From Undibacterium sp. 5I1 (GTDB lineage Bacteria; Pseudomonadota; Gammaproteobacteria; Burkholderiales; Burkholderiaceae_D), in assembly GCF_034314085.1 (NCBI RefSeq), contig NZ_JAVIWI010000001.1, positions 868,001 through 932,000 on the forward strand: a stretch of 64,000 bases of DNA, in the 5' to 3' direction. A program made the translations under genes and the position numbers. Under the pieces are notes generated by a model. It was not told the DNA's origin and searched no databases. It saw nothing but the letters and a program-made list of their open reading frames with translations. Position 1 is the stretch's first letter. Each line of letters opens with the position of its first letter. Shown one piece after another: positions 44,107 through 52,529 of this stretch.

Positions 44107-44676
44107 ATGAAAAAATTATCCACTGGACTATATTGGGGCGCAACCGGCGCATTGTTAATCTTGCTTGCTGGCTGCAATAAACCAACCGATGTTGCTGGTA
44201 GTTCTGCACCACAGATCTCCGTCGGTACGCAAGTTGATGATACCGTTGTCAGTGCGAAAGTATCTTCTGCTTTATTGGCTGACAATGAGGTAAAAGCGTA
44301 TGACATCAAAGTCGCAACTCGCAAAGGCGAAACAATGTTGAGTGGCTTTGTTGATAGCCAAAGTCAAATTGATCACAGCGTTGCAATTGCAAAAAATGTA
44401 GAAGGCGTTAAGTCTGTCGATAATAAATTAATGCTGAAAGAATCAAGAACTATCGGCAACAAAATTGACGATGGTGTGATCACAGCAAAAGTGAAATCTG
44501 CCTTGATCGCTGATGCCTCGATCAAAAGCTTAGATATCGCCGTGATTACGAGCAAAGGCGATGTTCAACTCAGTGGTTTTGTCGATAGCGATACGCAAAT
44601 CATGCGTGCAACCGAAGTAGCCAAAACGATTGAAGGCGTACAAAAAGTGACTAATCAGATGAGTATAAAAAAGTAG
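44107..44676 (+). CDS. Double BON-domain lipoprotein (OsmY-like)
   Basis: A 189-residue envelope protein. The lipobox LLAGC (near residue 22) implies a lipid anchor, unlike the soluble E. coli OsmY. Two BON domains follow (about 43-110 and 118-187), each with the pattern D-x-x-V/I-x-A-K-V-x-S-A-L and a conserved G-x-V-x-L-S-G-F-V-D-S. BON domains bind membranes or lipids, and OsmY-type proteins are osmotic and stationary-phase induced. AAAGGAC lies before ATG 44107. The gene is convergent with egtB, with only 17 bp between stops. A perfect 16-bp palindrome 178 bp upstream suggests Crp/Fnr-type control. Confidence 0.9.
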   Translation: MKKLSTGLYWGATGALLILLAGCNKPTDVAGSSAPQISVGTQVDDTVVSAKVSSALLADNEVKAYDIKVATRKGETMLSGFVDSQSQIDHSVAIAKNVEGVKSVDNKLMLKESRTIGNKIDDGVITAKVKSALIADASIKSLDIAVITSKGDVQLSGFVDSDTQIMRATEVAKTIEGVQKVTNQMSIKK

Positions 44677-44693
44677 CTTGGTCAGATATTGAG

Positions 44694-46016
44694 CTACCGT
44701 GCTAGGCGGATGCCAGAGAACTGCCAGCAAGCATGTGCTGGAAAAAAATTCCGATAACTAGCCCGGAGGTGGTTCACTGGCGTCACACAAGAGCCACCTC
44801 GCAATACATACTGGTTGACCATAAATTTGCCGTTGTACTCTCCAACGGCGTCTGCTTTGGCGCGAAAACCGGGGTAGGGCGCATAACTGGATTGCGTCCA
44901 CTCCCATACATCACCAAACATTTGTGTCAGCCCATCCGGGGACAATAGATTGTAAAGATCCTGATCAGGCATAGGATGAAATAGTCCGCTGTCAGAAAAA
45001 TGACCTTTTAACGGCAAGTTCGCAGCCGCATTTTCCCATTCAGCCTCCGTTGGTAGTCGTGCCTCTGCCCAACGAGCATACGCATCGGCTTCAAAATAAG
45101 AAATATGTACGACAGGTTGATCAGGATTGAGTGGAGCTAGTCCGTTCAAGGTAAATTCATTCCAAACGTTATTTTCTTTCACCCAATATAAAGGGTGATG
45201 GCGATCTTGTGCTTTACGCCAATCCCATCCTTCTGATAACCAATATTGCGCTTGCTGATAACCACCTTCAGCAATAAATTGAGCGTATTCGCTATTGGTC
45301 ACTAAACGGGAAGCTAGTTTATACGCTTGTAAATAAACCTGATGTCGTGGTGTCTCGTTATCAAAGAAAAATTCCGTATTTTCTGACTTATTTTCTGAGC
45401 TATTGCGACCTAGCTGAACAAGCCCTGCATCAAAATTACACCACATTAAATCTTTTGTAGATTTGGGCAATTTAGTGCGCAGTTCGTTTGGTGGTTCAAC
45501 TGACTCGGAAATATTTTTATAGCTTGGGAATAACGGGTTGAGTGAAAGTAAATATTTAATATCACTCAGCATCAATTCTTGATGTTGCTGCTCATGATGC
45601 AGTCCCAGTTCTATCATTTGCAGCAGCGCTTGGTTGTCGATATTGGACACTAACAATGCTTGAATCCGCTGATCGACATTGGCGCGATAAGCCATGACTT
45701 CATCCAAGCTGGGGCGACTTAACATGCCGCGTTGCGAACGAGGATGTTTGTCACCAATGGCGTTGTAGTACGAATTAAACAGAACACGAAATGCCGAGTG
45801 ATAGGGCTTAAATTCAAGCTCCCAAGACTCCAACACAAAGGTCTCAAAAAACCAGGTGGTATGCGCCAGATGCCATTTGACAGGACTGGCATCTGGCATG
45901 GCCTGAACGCAACAATCCTCGGCTGACAGTGGTGCAGCCAGAGACATCGTTTGATTACGGATTGAAGTGTAATTTAGATGTGAATTGATAGATGTCATTG
46001 GCAGGACTGTTAGCAT
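44694..46016 (-). CDS. egtB: Ergothioneine sulfoxide synthase EgtB
   Basis: A non-heme iron enzyme joining a thiol donor (gamma-glutamylcysteine or cysteine, depending on type) to hercynine with O2. The 440-residue protein has the DinB-like helical domain (about 20-165), with the iron ligands in WHLAHTTWFFETF and LHHEQQHQEL. The C-terminal FGE-sulfatase domain (about 205-440) has GDVWEWTQSSYAPYPGF, VLRGGSC and HLRASYRNFF...FSGIRLAR. It is last in a gor-egtD-egtB set on the minus strand. No egtA, egtC or egtE is visible, so the cysteine-sulfoxide lyase and any amidohydrolase must be elsewhere or replaced. Start 46016 or ATG 45998 are both possible. Confidence 0.93.
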   Translation of the reverse strand: MLTVLPMTSINSHLNYTSIRNQTMSLAAPLSAEDCCVQAMPDASPVKWHLAHTTWFFETFVLESWELEFKPYHSAFRVLFNSYYNAIGDKHPRSQRGMLSRPSLDEVMAYRANVDQRIQALLVSNIDNQALLQMIELGLHHEQQHQELMLSDIKYLLSLNPLFPSYKNISESVEPPNELRTKLPKSTKDLMWCNFDAGLVQLGRNSSENKSENTEFFFDNETPRHQVYLQAYKLASRLVTNSEYAQFIAEGGYQQAQYWLSEGWDWRKAQDRHHPLYWVKENNVWNEFTLNGLAPLNPDQPVVHISYFEADAYARWAEARLPTEAEWENAAANLPLKGHFSDSGLFHPMPDQDLYNLLSPDGLTQMFGDVWEWTQSSYAPYPGFRAKADAVGEYNGKFMVNQYVLRGGSCVTPVNHLRASYRNFFPAHACWQFSGIRLAR

Positions 46017-46085
46017 TTGATTTGGTTGAATTAACGGAATATAAATAGTTGTAGCGAACTAACAGAAATTTTTGATAAAGAATTT

Positions 46086-47030
46086 TTAAGGTCTGGCTAG
46101 CATCACAGCGAATAAACCATTCTCATCAGTCCACATCTGAGAATGTTTAAATCCGCCTTGCGTTAATAGATCCATAAATACTTCAGGCGTGTATTTGTAG
46201 CTGTTCTCTGTATGAATTTTCTCACCTGTTTTAAAATAACGCTTGCCATCAGGCCAAGACACTTGAGTATCTTCGATTGCTTCCAGATGCATTTCAATCC
46301 GTGATTCGTCCGTATTAAAAATCGCCAGATGCCGCCATTGCGTGAGCTTGAAATCACTTGCAATAAGACGGTTGATATGATTTAAAACATTGAGATTGAA
46401 TGCCGCTGTAACACCTGCTGCATCGTCATAGGCAGCTTCCAGAATCGCACTATTTTTTCTTAAATCAACGCCAATCAATAATGCGCCGTCGACATCAATC
46501 AATCTCCGGATGCGGGTTAGCAAAGCCAATGCATCCTGGCGATCAAAATTACCAATAGACGAGCCTGGATAAAATACTAAGCGTTTTCCCATAGGTAAAT
46601 CTTCTGGCAATATGACGTCAGAGGTAAGATCTGCCACCACCGGACGGATGTCAATCTCTGGGAACTCCTGTCGCAAATTACGCACTGATTCGACCAAGAA
46701 ATCGGATGCAATATCAACGGCAATAAATTTGGCAGGTTTTATAGAGTGGAACAGGCGACGGACTTTTTCACAACTGCCGGCGCCTAATTCAATAATGGTC
46801 TGGTCTTTGCCAACTGCTTGTGCGATTTGTTCGCTATAACTGGCCATGATGGATTGCTCTGTTCTGGTCAGATAATATTCAGGCAAAAGCGTAATAGCTT
46901 CAAACAGTTCGCAGCCTTTGGTATCGTAAAAATATTTTGGTGAAATCTGTGCGGATGGCTGGCTTAGTCCTTCAATGATTTCGATACGTTGGAGACTTTC
47001 TGTATTTGGCATGATGGTGTTAATGTCCAT
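46086..47030 (-). CDS. egtD: L-histidine N-alpha-methyltransferase EgtD
   Basis: Trimethylates L-histidine to hercynine using three SAM, the first step of ergothioneine synthesis. The 314-residue protein shows the family start (GLSQPSAQISPKYFYDTKGCELFEAI), the SAM loop ELGAGSCEK near 81-89, VAVDI-type IAVDIAS, FYPGSSIGNF near 152 and the C-terminal EDTQVSWPDG region. It begins 5 bp after the gor stop, so it is almost certainly translationally linked to gor, and egtB follows after about 70 bp. Identification is firm. Confidence 0.95.
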   Translation of the reverse strand: MDINTIMPNTESLQRIEIIEGLSQPSAQISPKYFYDTKGCELFEAITLLPEYYLTRTEQSIMASYSEQIAQAVGKDQTIIELGAGSCEKVRRLFHSIKPAKFIAVDIASDFLVESVRNLRQEFPEIDIRPVVADLTSDVILPEDLPMGKRLVFYPGSSIGNFDRQDALALLTRIRRLIDVDGALLIGVDLRKNSAILEAAYDDAAGVTAAFNLNVLNHINRLIASDFKLTQWRHLAIFNTDESRIEMHLEAIEDTQVSWPDGKRYFKTGEKIHTENSYKYTPEVFMDLLTQGGFKHSQMWTDENGLFAVMLARP

Positions 47031-47035
47031 GTGTT

Positions 47036-48418
47036 TTAAGATCCATGCTTAAGCTTCGTTTTCTTTTCGCGCATCGTCATAAATTCTTCAGCTGCTGTGG
47101 GGTGAATGCCGATTGTGTTGTCAAAGTCTGCTTTGGTCGCTCCCATGCGGATTGCGACTGCGAGTCCCTGAATGATTTCCGGTGAATCGGGACCGATCAT
47201 GTGTGCACCCAGTATTTTTTGGGTTCTTGTGTCAACAATCAACTTCATCAATGTTCGCTCGTGATTGCCGGATAAGGTATTTTTCAGCGGCTTGAAGTTG
47301 GAGCTGTAGATATCGAGTTCTCCATATTGCTCTAGCGCGTCGGTTTCTCCTAAACCAACGGTACCAATCGGGGGCTGACTGAATACGGCAGAAGGAACAA
47401 TACTGAAATCGGGTAAGCTGGGGGTCGGGCCAAACAACGAGTTCGCCAATGCAGCGCCCTCGCGAATTGCCACAGGAGTAAGGGCAATACCATTGGTCAC
47501 ATCGCCAACAGCAAAAATATGTGGAACACTGGTACGTGACGTATGATCAACGCGCACGCCGCCTGATTTGATATCGACACCAATCTTCTCTAGATGCAGA
47601 TTGTCAATTTGTGGAATTCGGCCAGTCGCATACATGACAGTATCGAACAAAAGATGACCGTGATCACCTTTGTCCATGTTGACTTTGATCAGTCCGTCGT
47701 CTTGTTTGATCAATTCGCTTACGGTGCTGTTGAGTACAATCGTGATTCCCTTTTTACGCATTTCCTCTTGCAGATGCAAGCCAAGATCGGGGTCAAAACC
47801 ACGTAGTACCTGCTCGCCTCGATAAGACAGAATCACCTCTGCACCAAGCGCGTTAAAAATGCCTGCAAATTCGACCGCGATATAACCTCCGCCGACAATT
47901 AAAACTTTCTTTGGTAGCTCGGCCAGTTCAAAAGCTTCGTCCGAGGTTATGGCATATTCAATTCCAGGGATTGATGGACGGTAAGGTCTGCCACCAGTTG
48001 CGATCAAAATATATTTTGCACGGATACGTTGACCATTCACCTCAACAGTATGATCGTCAACAAAATGCGCACGACCGTTTAGCACACTCACACCAGAATT
48101 ATTTAACAAGTCCTGATAAATCCGACTAAGACGATCAATTTCTTTGTCCTTAGCGGTAATTAATTTTTTCCAGGAAAAAGTTGGCTTAGAAATTGTCCAG
48201 CCGTAGCCCTCTGCATCGGAGAAATCATCAGCGAAATGTGAGGCATAAACTAAGAGTTTCTTGGGAATGCAACCTCGGATAACGCAGGTGCCACCGTAAC
48301 GGTCGCTTTCTGCAATCGCGACTTTCACGCCATGACTTGCTGCGACACGTGCGGCCCGAACACCGCCGGAACCGCCACCAATCACAAAAAAGTCAAAGTC
48401 AAAATCAACATTGCTCAT
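47036..48418 (-). CDS. gorA: Glutathione-disulfide reductase
   Basis: An NADPH-dependent flavoenzyme reducing oxidised glutathione. The 460-residue chain has an FAD loop GGGSGGVRAAR, the redox disulphide GGTCVIRGCIPKK (Cys46 and Cys51 region), the NADPH loop GGGYIAVEF with basic residues beyond it (SYRGEQVLRGFD), the second FAD motif VGDVTNG, and the active-site GIHPTAAEE at the C-terminus. It is first in a minus-strand operon with egtD and egtB, joining the glutathione and ergothioneine systems. The start ATG at 48418 follows AAAGGAATTC. A 288-bp leader with two short palindromes precedes it. Confidence 0.93.
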   Translation of the reverse strand: MSNVDFDFDFFVIGGGSGGVRAARVAASHGVKVAIAESDRYGGTCVIRGCIPKKLLVYASHFADDFSDAEGYGWTISKPTFSWKKLITAKDKEIDRLSRIYQDLLNNSGVSVLNGRAHFVDDHTVEVNGQRIRAKYILIATGGRPYRPSIPGIEYAITSDEAFELAELPKKVLIVGGGYIAVEFAGIFNALGAEVILSYRGEQVLRGFDPDLGLHLQEEMRKKGITIVLNSTVSELIKQDDGLIKVNMDKGDHGHLLFDTVMYATGRIPQIDNLHLEKIGVDIKSGGVRVDHTSRTSVPHIFAVGDVTNGIALTPVAIREGAALANSLFGPTPSLPDFSIVPSAVFSQPPIGTVGLGETDALEQYGELDIYSSNFKPLKNTLSGNHERTLMKLIVDTRTQKILGAHMIGPDSPEIIQGLAVAIRMGATKADFDNTIGIHPTAAEEFMTMREKKTKLKHGS

Positions 48419-48633
48419 GGAATTCCTTTCGTCTTAAAACGGATTTGAACGATCCATACGGTAGTTGATTTCACTATCAGCCATTATTCTTGGATCAGTC
48501 AGGAGAAAATCTTGGCAATAACAAGGAAGTCTATTTTTAAAACGGAAAATGCGCACGTCATATCCAGCAAACAACCTGTGAGCGTTTATTTGCATATGCT
48601 TATTCCGGAATGATTATAAACGGCTTAGATTAA

Positions 48634-48676
48634 TGTCACATGACAAGAGAATATTCTCGAAGAGATCGAGAATATT
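48634..48676. promoter_or_regulatory. Palindrome cluster upstream of gor operon
   Basis: TGTCACATGACA (48634-48645) and GAGAATATTCTC (48647-48658) are adjacent perfect palindromes. A further GAGAATATT arm at 48668 could pair with the second to form a 9-bp hairpin. They lie 216-260 bp upstream of the gor start and just past the cytochrome b561 stop. They may be operator, terminator or both. Confidence 0.35.
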
Positions 48677-48706
48677 TTTGAGGAGTGTTGGATAGATTGT
48701 CGTCAA

Positions 48707-49255
48707 TCAATCACGGCGTGGCAGCATCCTGATCAGAGTATTATCCTTAATAATATAATGATGAAATAGGGCAGCTAAGGCATGTAGTCCAATCAAAAAA
48801 TATCCTATTGTTGCGGCTGTTTCATGCGCTTCCTTGATTAACCCTGCTGTCGATTTATTTTCTCCAATTAACATTGGTAGTTGCAAACCGAAAAATGGGA
48901 CTGTTTTCCCTTTCGCACTGAGTATCAGCCATCCTGCAATTGGCATACCGATCATTAAGACGTACAGCGAAATTTTCATTAATTTGGCGAGTATTTTTTG
49001 CCAATTGGCTGGCTCAGGTGTAATTATCGGCGCTGTCTGAGTCGCTCGAATTATGACGCGAGCCAATGCAAACAACAGGACTGACATACCTAGCATATAG
49101 TGCCAGGTCTTCATCGCGTCCCGCTCTTGACTTCCTTTCGGGAATATATCGCGCAGTTCCATACAGGCGTACACGGCCACAATCAAGATCAACATAAACC
49201 AGTGCAGTCCAATCGACAGCGAACCGTAGTTCGAATTGTTATTGCGTAATTTCAT
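48707..49255 (-). CDS. Cytochrome b561
   Basis: A 182-residue dihaem membrane cytochrome of the prokaryotic b561 family. It has four transmembrane helices with the haem-ligand histidines in IGLHWFML, KTWHYMLGM, KEAHETAATIGY and IGLHALAALFHHYI. Family members carry electrons to or from quinone; the E. coli protein oxidises superoxide to feed ubiquinone. The C-terminus ends RMLPRRD as in relatives. It starts 54 bp after the P-type ATPase stop on the same strand and may be co-transcribed with it. It precedes the gor-egt genes on the same strand, so a redox theme is plausible but not shown. Confidence 0.9.
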   Translation of the reverse strand: MKLRNNNSNYGSLSIGLHWFMLILIVAVYACMELRDIFPKGSQERDAMKTWHYMLGMSVLLFALARVIIRATQTAPIITPEPANWQKILAKLMKISLYVLMIGMPIAGWLILSAKGKTVPFFGLQLPMLIGENKSTAGLIKEAHETAATIGYFLIGLHALAALFHHYIIKDNTLIRMLPRRD

Positions 49256-49309
49256 ACATACTCTTTTTTAGTAGGTTAAAAATATTCAAAGATAAATTTG
49301 ATTTTTGAA

Positions 49310-51901
49310 TCAAACTTCTCTGGGAGAGAGAAATTTGGTTGCAACGACGAACAAGGTCAACAGCATATTGACACTGATCAGCATCAGCAATAAAACACTG
49401 GATGGTGGGGACACAAAATGGAATAACTGACTCATAAAGGGTACAAATAGGGCTAGTCCCAGCATGGTTACTCCTGAGGCGATCACCCACCATAATGCAG
49501 GATTGGGTAACTTTAATGAGGCGAAAAAGGGTAATGATGAGGATCGGTTGATCAAGATCAACCAAATGTCACCAACAATCATTGCTGAAAAAGTTAAAGC
49601 TCTGGCTTGCTCAGTATGAAGTCCTAATTGCGTAGATCCCATATAAACTGCTACTAAAATAAGTAACAAAAAAACGCCTTGCTGTAGCCCCATCATGAAC
49701 AACGGCCTATCGAATATTTTCGCCTTTGTAGAGCGTGGAGGGCGGTTCATTACATTCGCTTCCTCTTGCTCCGCCTCAAATACAATCGAACAGGTTGGAT
49801 TAATCATCAATTCAAAAAAAACGATATGTACCGGCAACCAGATCAAGGGCCACCCCATCATTACGGACAGTATCGACATACCTGCTATCGGGATATGTGC
49901 GGCAATGACAAATACGACGGCTTTCCGTACATTATCAAAAATCCGGCGCCCTAAAGAAATCGCCGCCACAATAGAACTGAAATCGTCATCGAGTAACACC
50001 AAGGCGGATGCCTCTCGCGCGACATCCGTGCCTCGTCCGCCCATGGCGATACCGATATGAGCTGCCTTTAGCGCGGGTGCATCGTTCACGCCATCACCCG
50101 TCATGGCTACAATTTCTCCGATATTTTTTAATGCGACGACGAGCCTTAATTTTTGTTCTGGTTGTATTCGACAAAATACGTTGGCTGAATTCGATGGATT
50201 GCTTTGTATACGCTGCTCCAAGTCAATATCGCTCATCCCCTCTAATTCTGATCCTGTAATGGCACCCGACGTAACGTCCAGTCCACTTTGCATTGCGATA
50301 CTAAGAGCAGTCGCCGGATAGTCACCAGTAATCATCATCACACGAATGCCAGCAGCATGACATTCCGTAACAGCCTTCCTGACGCTAGGTCGCAGGGGAT
50401 CAGCCAGAGCGATTAATCCGGTTAGCTGAAATTTAAAATCATGTTGAATTTCGGGCAGGTCGCCACGCCGGAAGCTTGCTTTGGCCACGGCGAGTACGCG
50501 TAGTCCTTGCTTTGCAACCTGATTAACCTGAATGTTAATCTGTTGCGTCGCGCTTTCCGATAGATGGCATAAATCAATGATTGCTTCGGGGGCACCTTTT
50601 GCTGCGATCACATAATCCACAAGATCAGGGGATTGCCACACGCGTGACATTGCAAGCAATTCAGGTGACAGAGGATAGTCCTCAATTAAGCTCCAATTTG
50701 CGTGTAGATGTTCGGTTCCACGCAGCGCGATTTTTCCAGCTTCGTTAATGGCTTTCTCCATCGGATCAAACGGATTTCTATGACTCGATAGGATGGCAAA
50801 TTCCAAAGTTTCATGGAACTTCTCTGGAAAATGTTCTGGTTTTAAGGACTGCATGTCATTAAATTGCTGCACTAGATCTTGTTCGTCAGGGTCTTTTGCA
50901 GGAAGTATGATCTGGGACAAAGCCATGCGATTTTCAGTCAAGGTGCCAGTTTTATCGACGCACAGAACAGTCGTCGCACCTAGCATCTCAATGGCAGAAA
51001 TACGTCTTGCTAAGACTCGCTTTTTTGCGATACGCCACGAGCCTATCCCTAGAAAAATCGTCAGAATCAAAGGTAATTCTGCGGGCAATAATGACATTGC
51101 TAAGGTCAATCCCGCTAAAATTCCGGTCATCCAGTCGTTACGGGAGATGCCATACCATGCCATCAAAAAGAGAACCAGAGCGATGCTCGATAATGCGATG
51201 ACTTTGACAGCGTGCTGAGTCTCAGTTTGGATTCGACTTGGCTCAGTTTCCAATGTAAATAAGGCATTGCCCACACGTCCAAGCGCGGTATTGCCAGCAG
51301 TTGCCACTACTTGTGCCTTGCCGGTACCCTGCACCACCAAAGTTCCTGAATAGATACAGGGGTGATCATCGCCACCAGGCATCACCATGTCTTCGCTGAA
51401 TAGCTCGCTTGCTAATTTTCTAACGGGAATAGATTCACCGCTTAACAGAGACTCATCAACGGTCAGACCTTGACTTTCGATAAGAAAGGCATCTGCCGGA
51501 ATACGGTCACCTTCAACTAGTAAGATGATGTCTCCCAGAACAACATCTCGTCCTGGAACTCTCTGTTGTGTAGAGTTGCGTAAAACAAGTGCCTGTGGAC
51601 TAGAAAGATCTCGCAACGCCTCAAGAGCACGTTCACTTTTTTTCTCTTGAGAAAAGCTCATTCCTATAATGATGAAGACGGATCCAAGCAAGATCGCGGC
51701 ATCTTCTATATTGCCCAACACCAAATAAATAGCTCCACAGGCAATCAATAAAACAAACATAGGCTCGCTAACGATTGTCCACGCGATCGCTTGAAACGAG
51801 CGCGGCTTAGCTGACGGTAAATCGTTCCACCCGTTTGTGTGCAATTTTGTTTCTACTTCATTGGTAGTTAAACCGCTTGTCGAATTGGTTAAGATAGACA
51901 T
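49310..51901 (-). CDS. Type II cation-transporting P-type ATPase
   Basis: An 863-residue P-type pump resembling bacterial Ca2+/H+-type (P2/P3) ATPases. In order: N-terminal cation-ATPase domain (GLTTNEVETKL); actuator loop with LSGESIPV; the TM4 motif LPAELPLILTIFLG; phosphorylation site Asp316 in CVDKTGTLTENRM; nucleotide-binding KGAPEAIIDL; hinge MMITGDYPATA and TGDGVNDAPALK; and a C-terminal TM bundle with FELMINPTCSIVFE. Heavy-metal CPx and CXXC motifs are absent, so Cu/Zn/Cd export is unlikely; the ion is unresolved. Related genes occur in low-oxygen and stress clusters of betaproteobacteria. The third insertion sequence lies 628 bp upstream, pointing toward it. Confidence 0.88.
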   Translation of the reverse strand: MSILTNSTSGLTTNEVETKLHTNGWNDLPSAKPRSFQAIAWTIVSEPMFVLLIACGAIYLVLGNIEDAAILLGSVFIIIGMSFSQEKKSERALEALRDLSSPQALVLRNSTQQRVPGRDVVLGDIILLVEGDRIPADAFLIESQGLTVDESLLSGESIPVRKLASELFSEDMVMPGGDDHPCIYSGTLVVQGTGKAQVVATAGNTALGRVGNALFTLETEPSRIQTETQHAVKVIALSSIALVLFLMAWYGISRNDWMTGILAGLTLAMSLLPAELPLILTIFLGIGSWRIAKKRVLARRISAIEMLGATTVLCVDKTGTLTENRMALSQIILPAKDPDEQDLVQQFNDMQSLKPEHFPEKFHETLEFAILSSHRNPFDPMEKAINEAGKIALRGTEHLHANWSLIEDYPLSPELLAMSRVWQSPDLVDYVIAAKGAPEAIIDLCHLSESATQQINIQVNQVAKQGLRVLAVAKASFRRGDLPEIQHDFKFQLTGLIALADPLRPSVRKAVTECHAAGIRVMMITGDYPATALSIAMQSGLDVTSGAITGSELEGMSDIDLEQRIQSNPSNSANVFCRIQPEQKLRLVVALKNIGEIVAMTGDGVNDAPALKAAHIGIAMGGRGTDVAREASALVLLDDDFSSIVAAISLGRRIFDNVRKAVVFVIAAHIPIAGMSILSVMMGWPLIWLPVHIVFFELMINPTCSIVFEAEQEEANVMNRPPRSTKAKIFDRPLFMMGLQQGVFLLLILVAVYMGSTQLGLHTEQARALTFSAMIVGDIWLILINRSSSLPFFASLKLPNPALWWVIASGVTMLGLALFVPFMSQLFHFVSPPSSVLLLMLISVNMLLTLFVVATKFLSPREV

Positions 51902-52252
51902 GAGTTTTCTTTCCTAACATTGATGCGCCGCATAAGAGAGAGCATTCTTGATATAAAAAATGCGAATGAAAATACATCTTTAGGTAATACCAGCTCGAAC
52001 CCAGATTTTCTAGTAGTACATCTACAATTGTCTTTATAGCGTCAGCACGCAAATCACGATGGTGTTATTGCTCTCAACATCGTACGCTTTTAGGGACTCT
52101 ATGAGGCGATAGCGATCCAGCCGAAAATCCAGATTCAATATAGTGTTGGGCTATATTTTGGTTTGCTCGATACCGAACAAGCTTGATTGATGAGTCTGCA
52201 TTATGAATCTTCATTGCGAAGATAATCGTGTCATAAAAAATCTGAGTAACGC

Positions 52253-52266
52253 TTGATCTAGCTCAA
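52253..52266. promoter_or_regulatory. Fnr/Anr-like box upstream of P-type ATPase
   Basis: TTGATCTAGCTCAA differs at one base from the Fnr/Anr consensus TTGAT-N4-ATCAA. It lies 352 bp upstream of the ATPase start, in a 628-bp gap bounded by the third insertion sequence that otherwise shows nothing recognisable. The distance is long, so this is tentative. Confidence 0.4.
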
Positions 52267-52529
52267 GTAATCTAGTGTTAGGAATTGGCATCCCAGGACA
52301 ATTTGTCTAAGGTAAAGTCTAAGGCTGAATTGTGTTTGGAAGGCGAATGTGATGTTGGAATAGGTCGAACTATGATTTAGACAAAATACGCGGTGTCATT
52401 CATCTGTTTCGCAATTCAATAAAGTCAATTTAAAAAATAAAAACTCAGTTACACAGTAGTAGGCACTGCTAACACTAACTTCAAAACACGCGTTTTAAGT
52501 TACGCATAATCTTTATTTCAATGTTAACA

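Noticed and set aside
44673..44697. Inverted repeat GTAGCT/AGCTAC in the gap between the BON gene and egtB as a bidirectional terminator
   Set aside because: Only 6 bp with a 13-base loop and no T-run on either strand.
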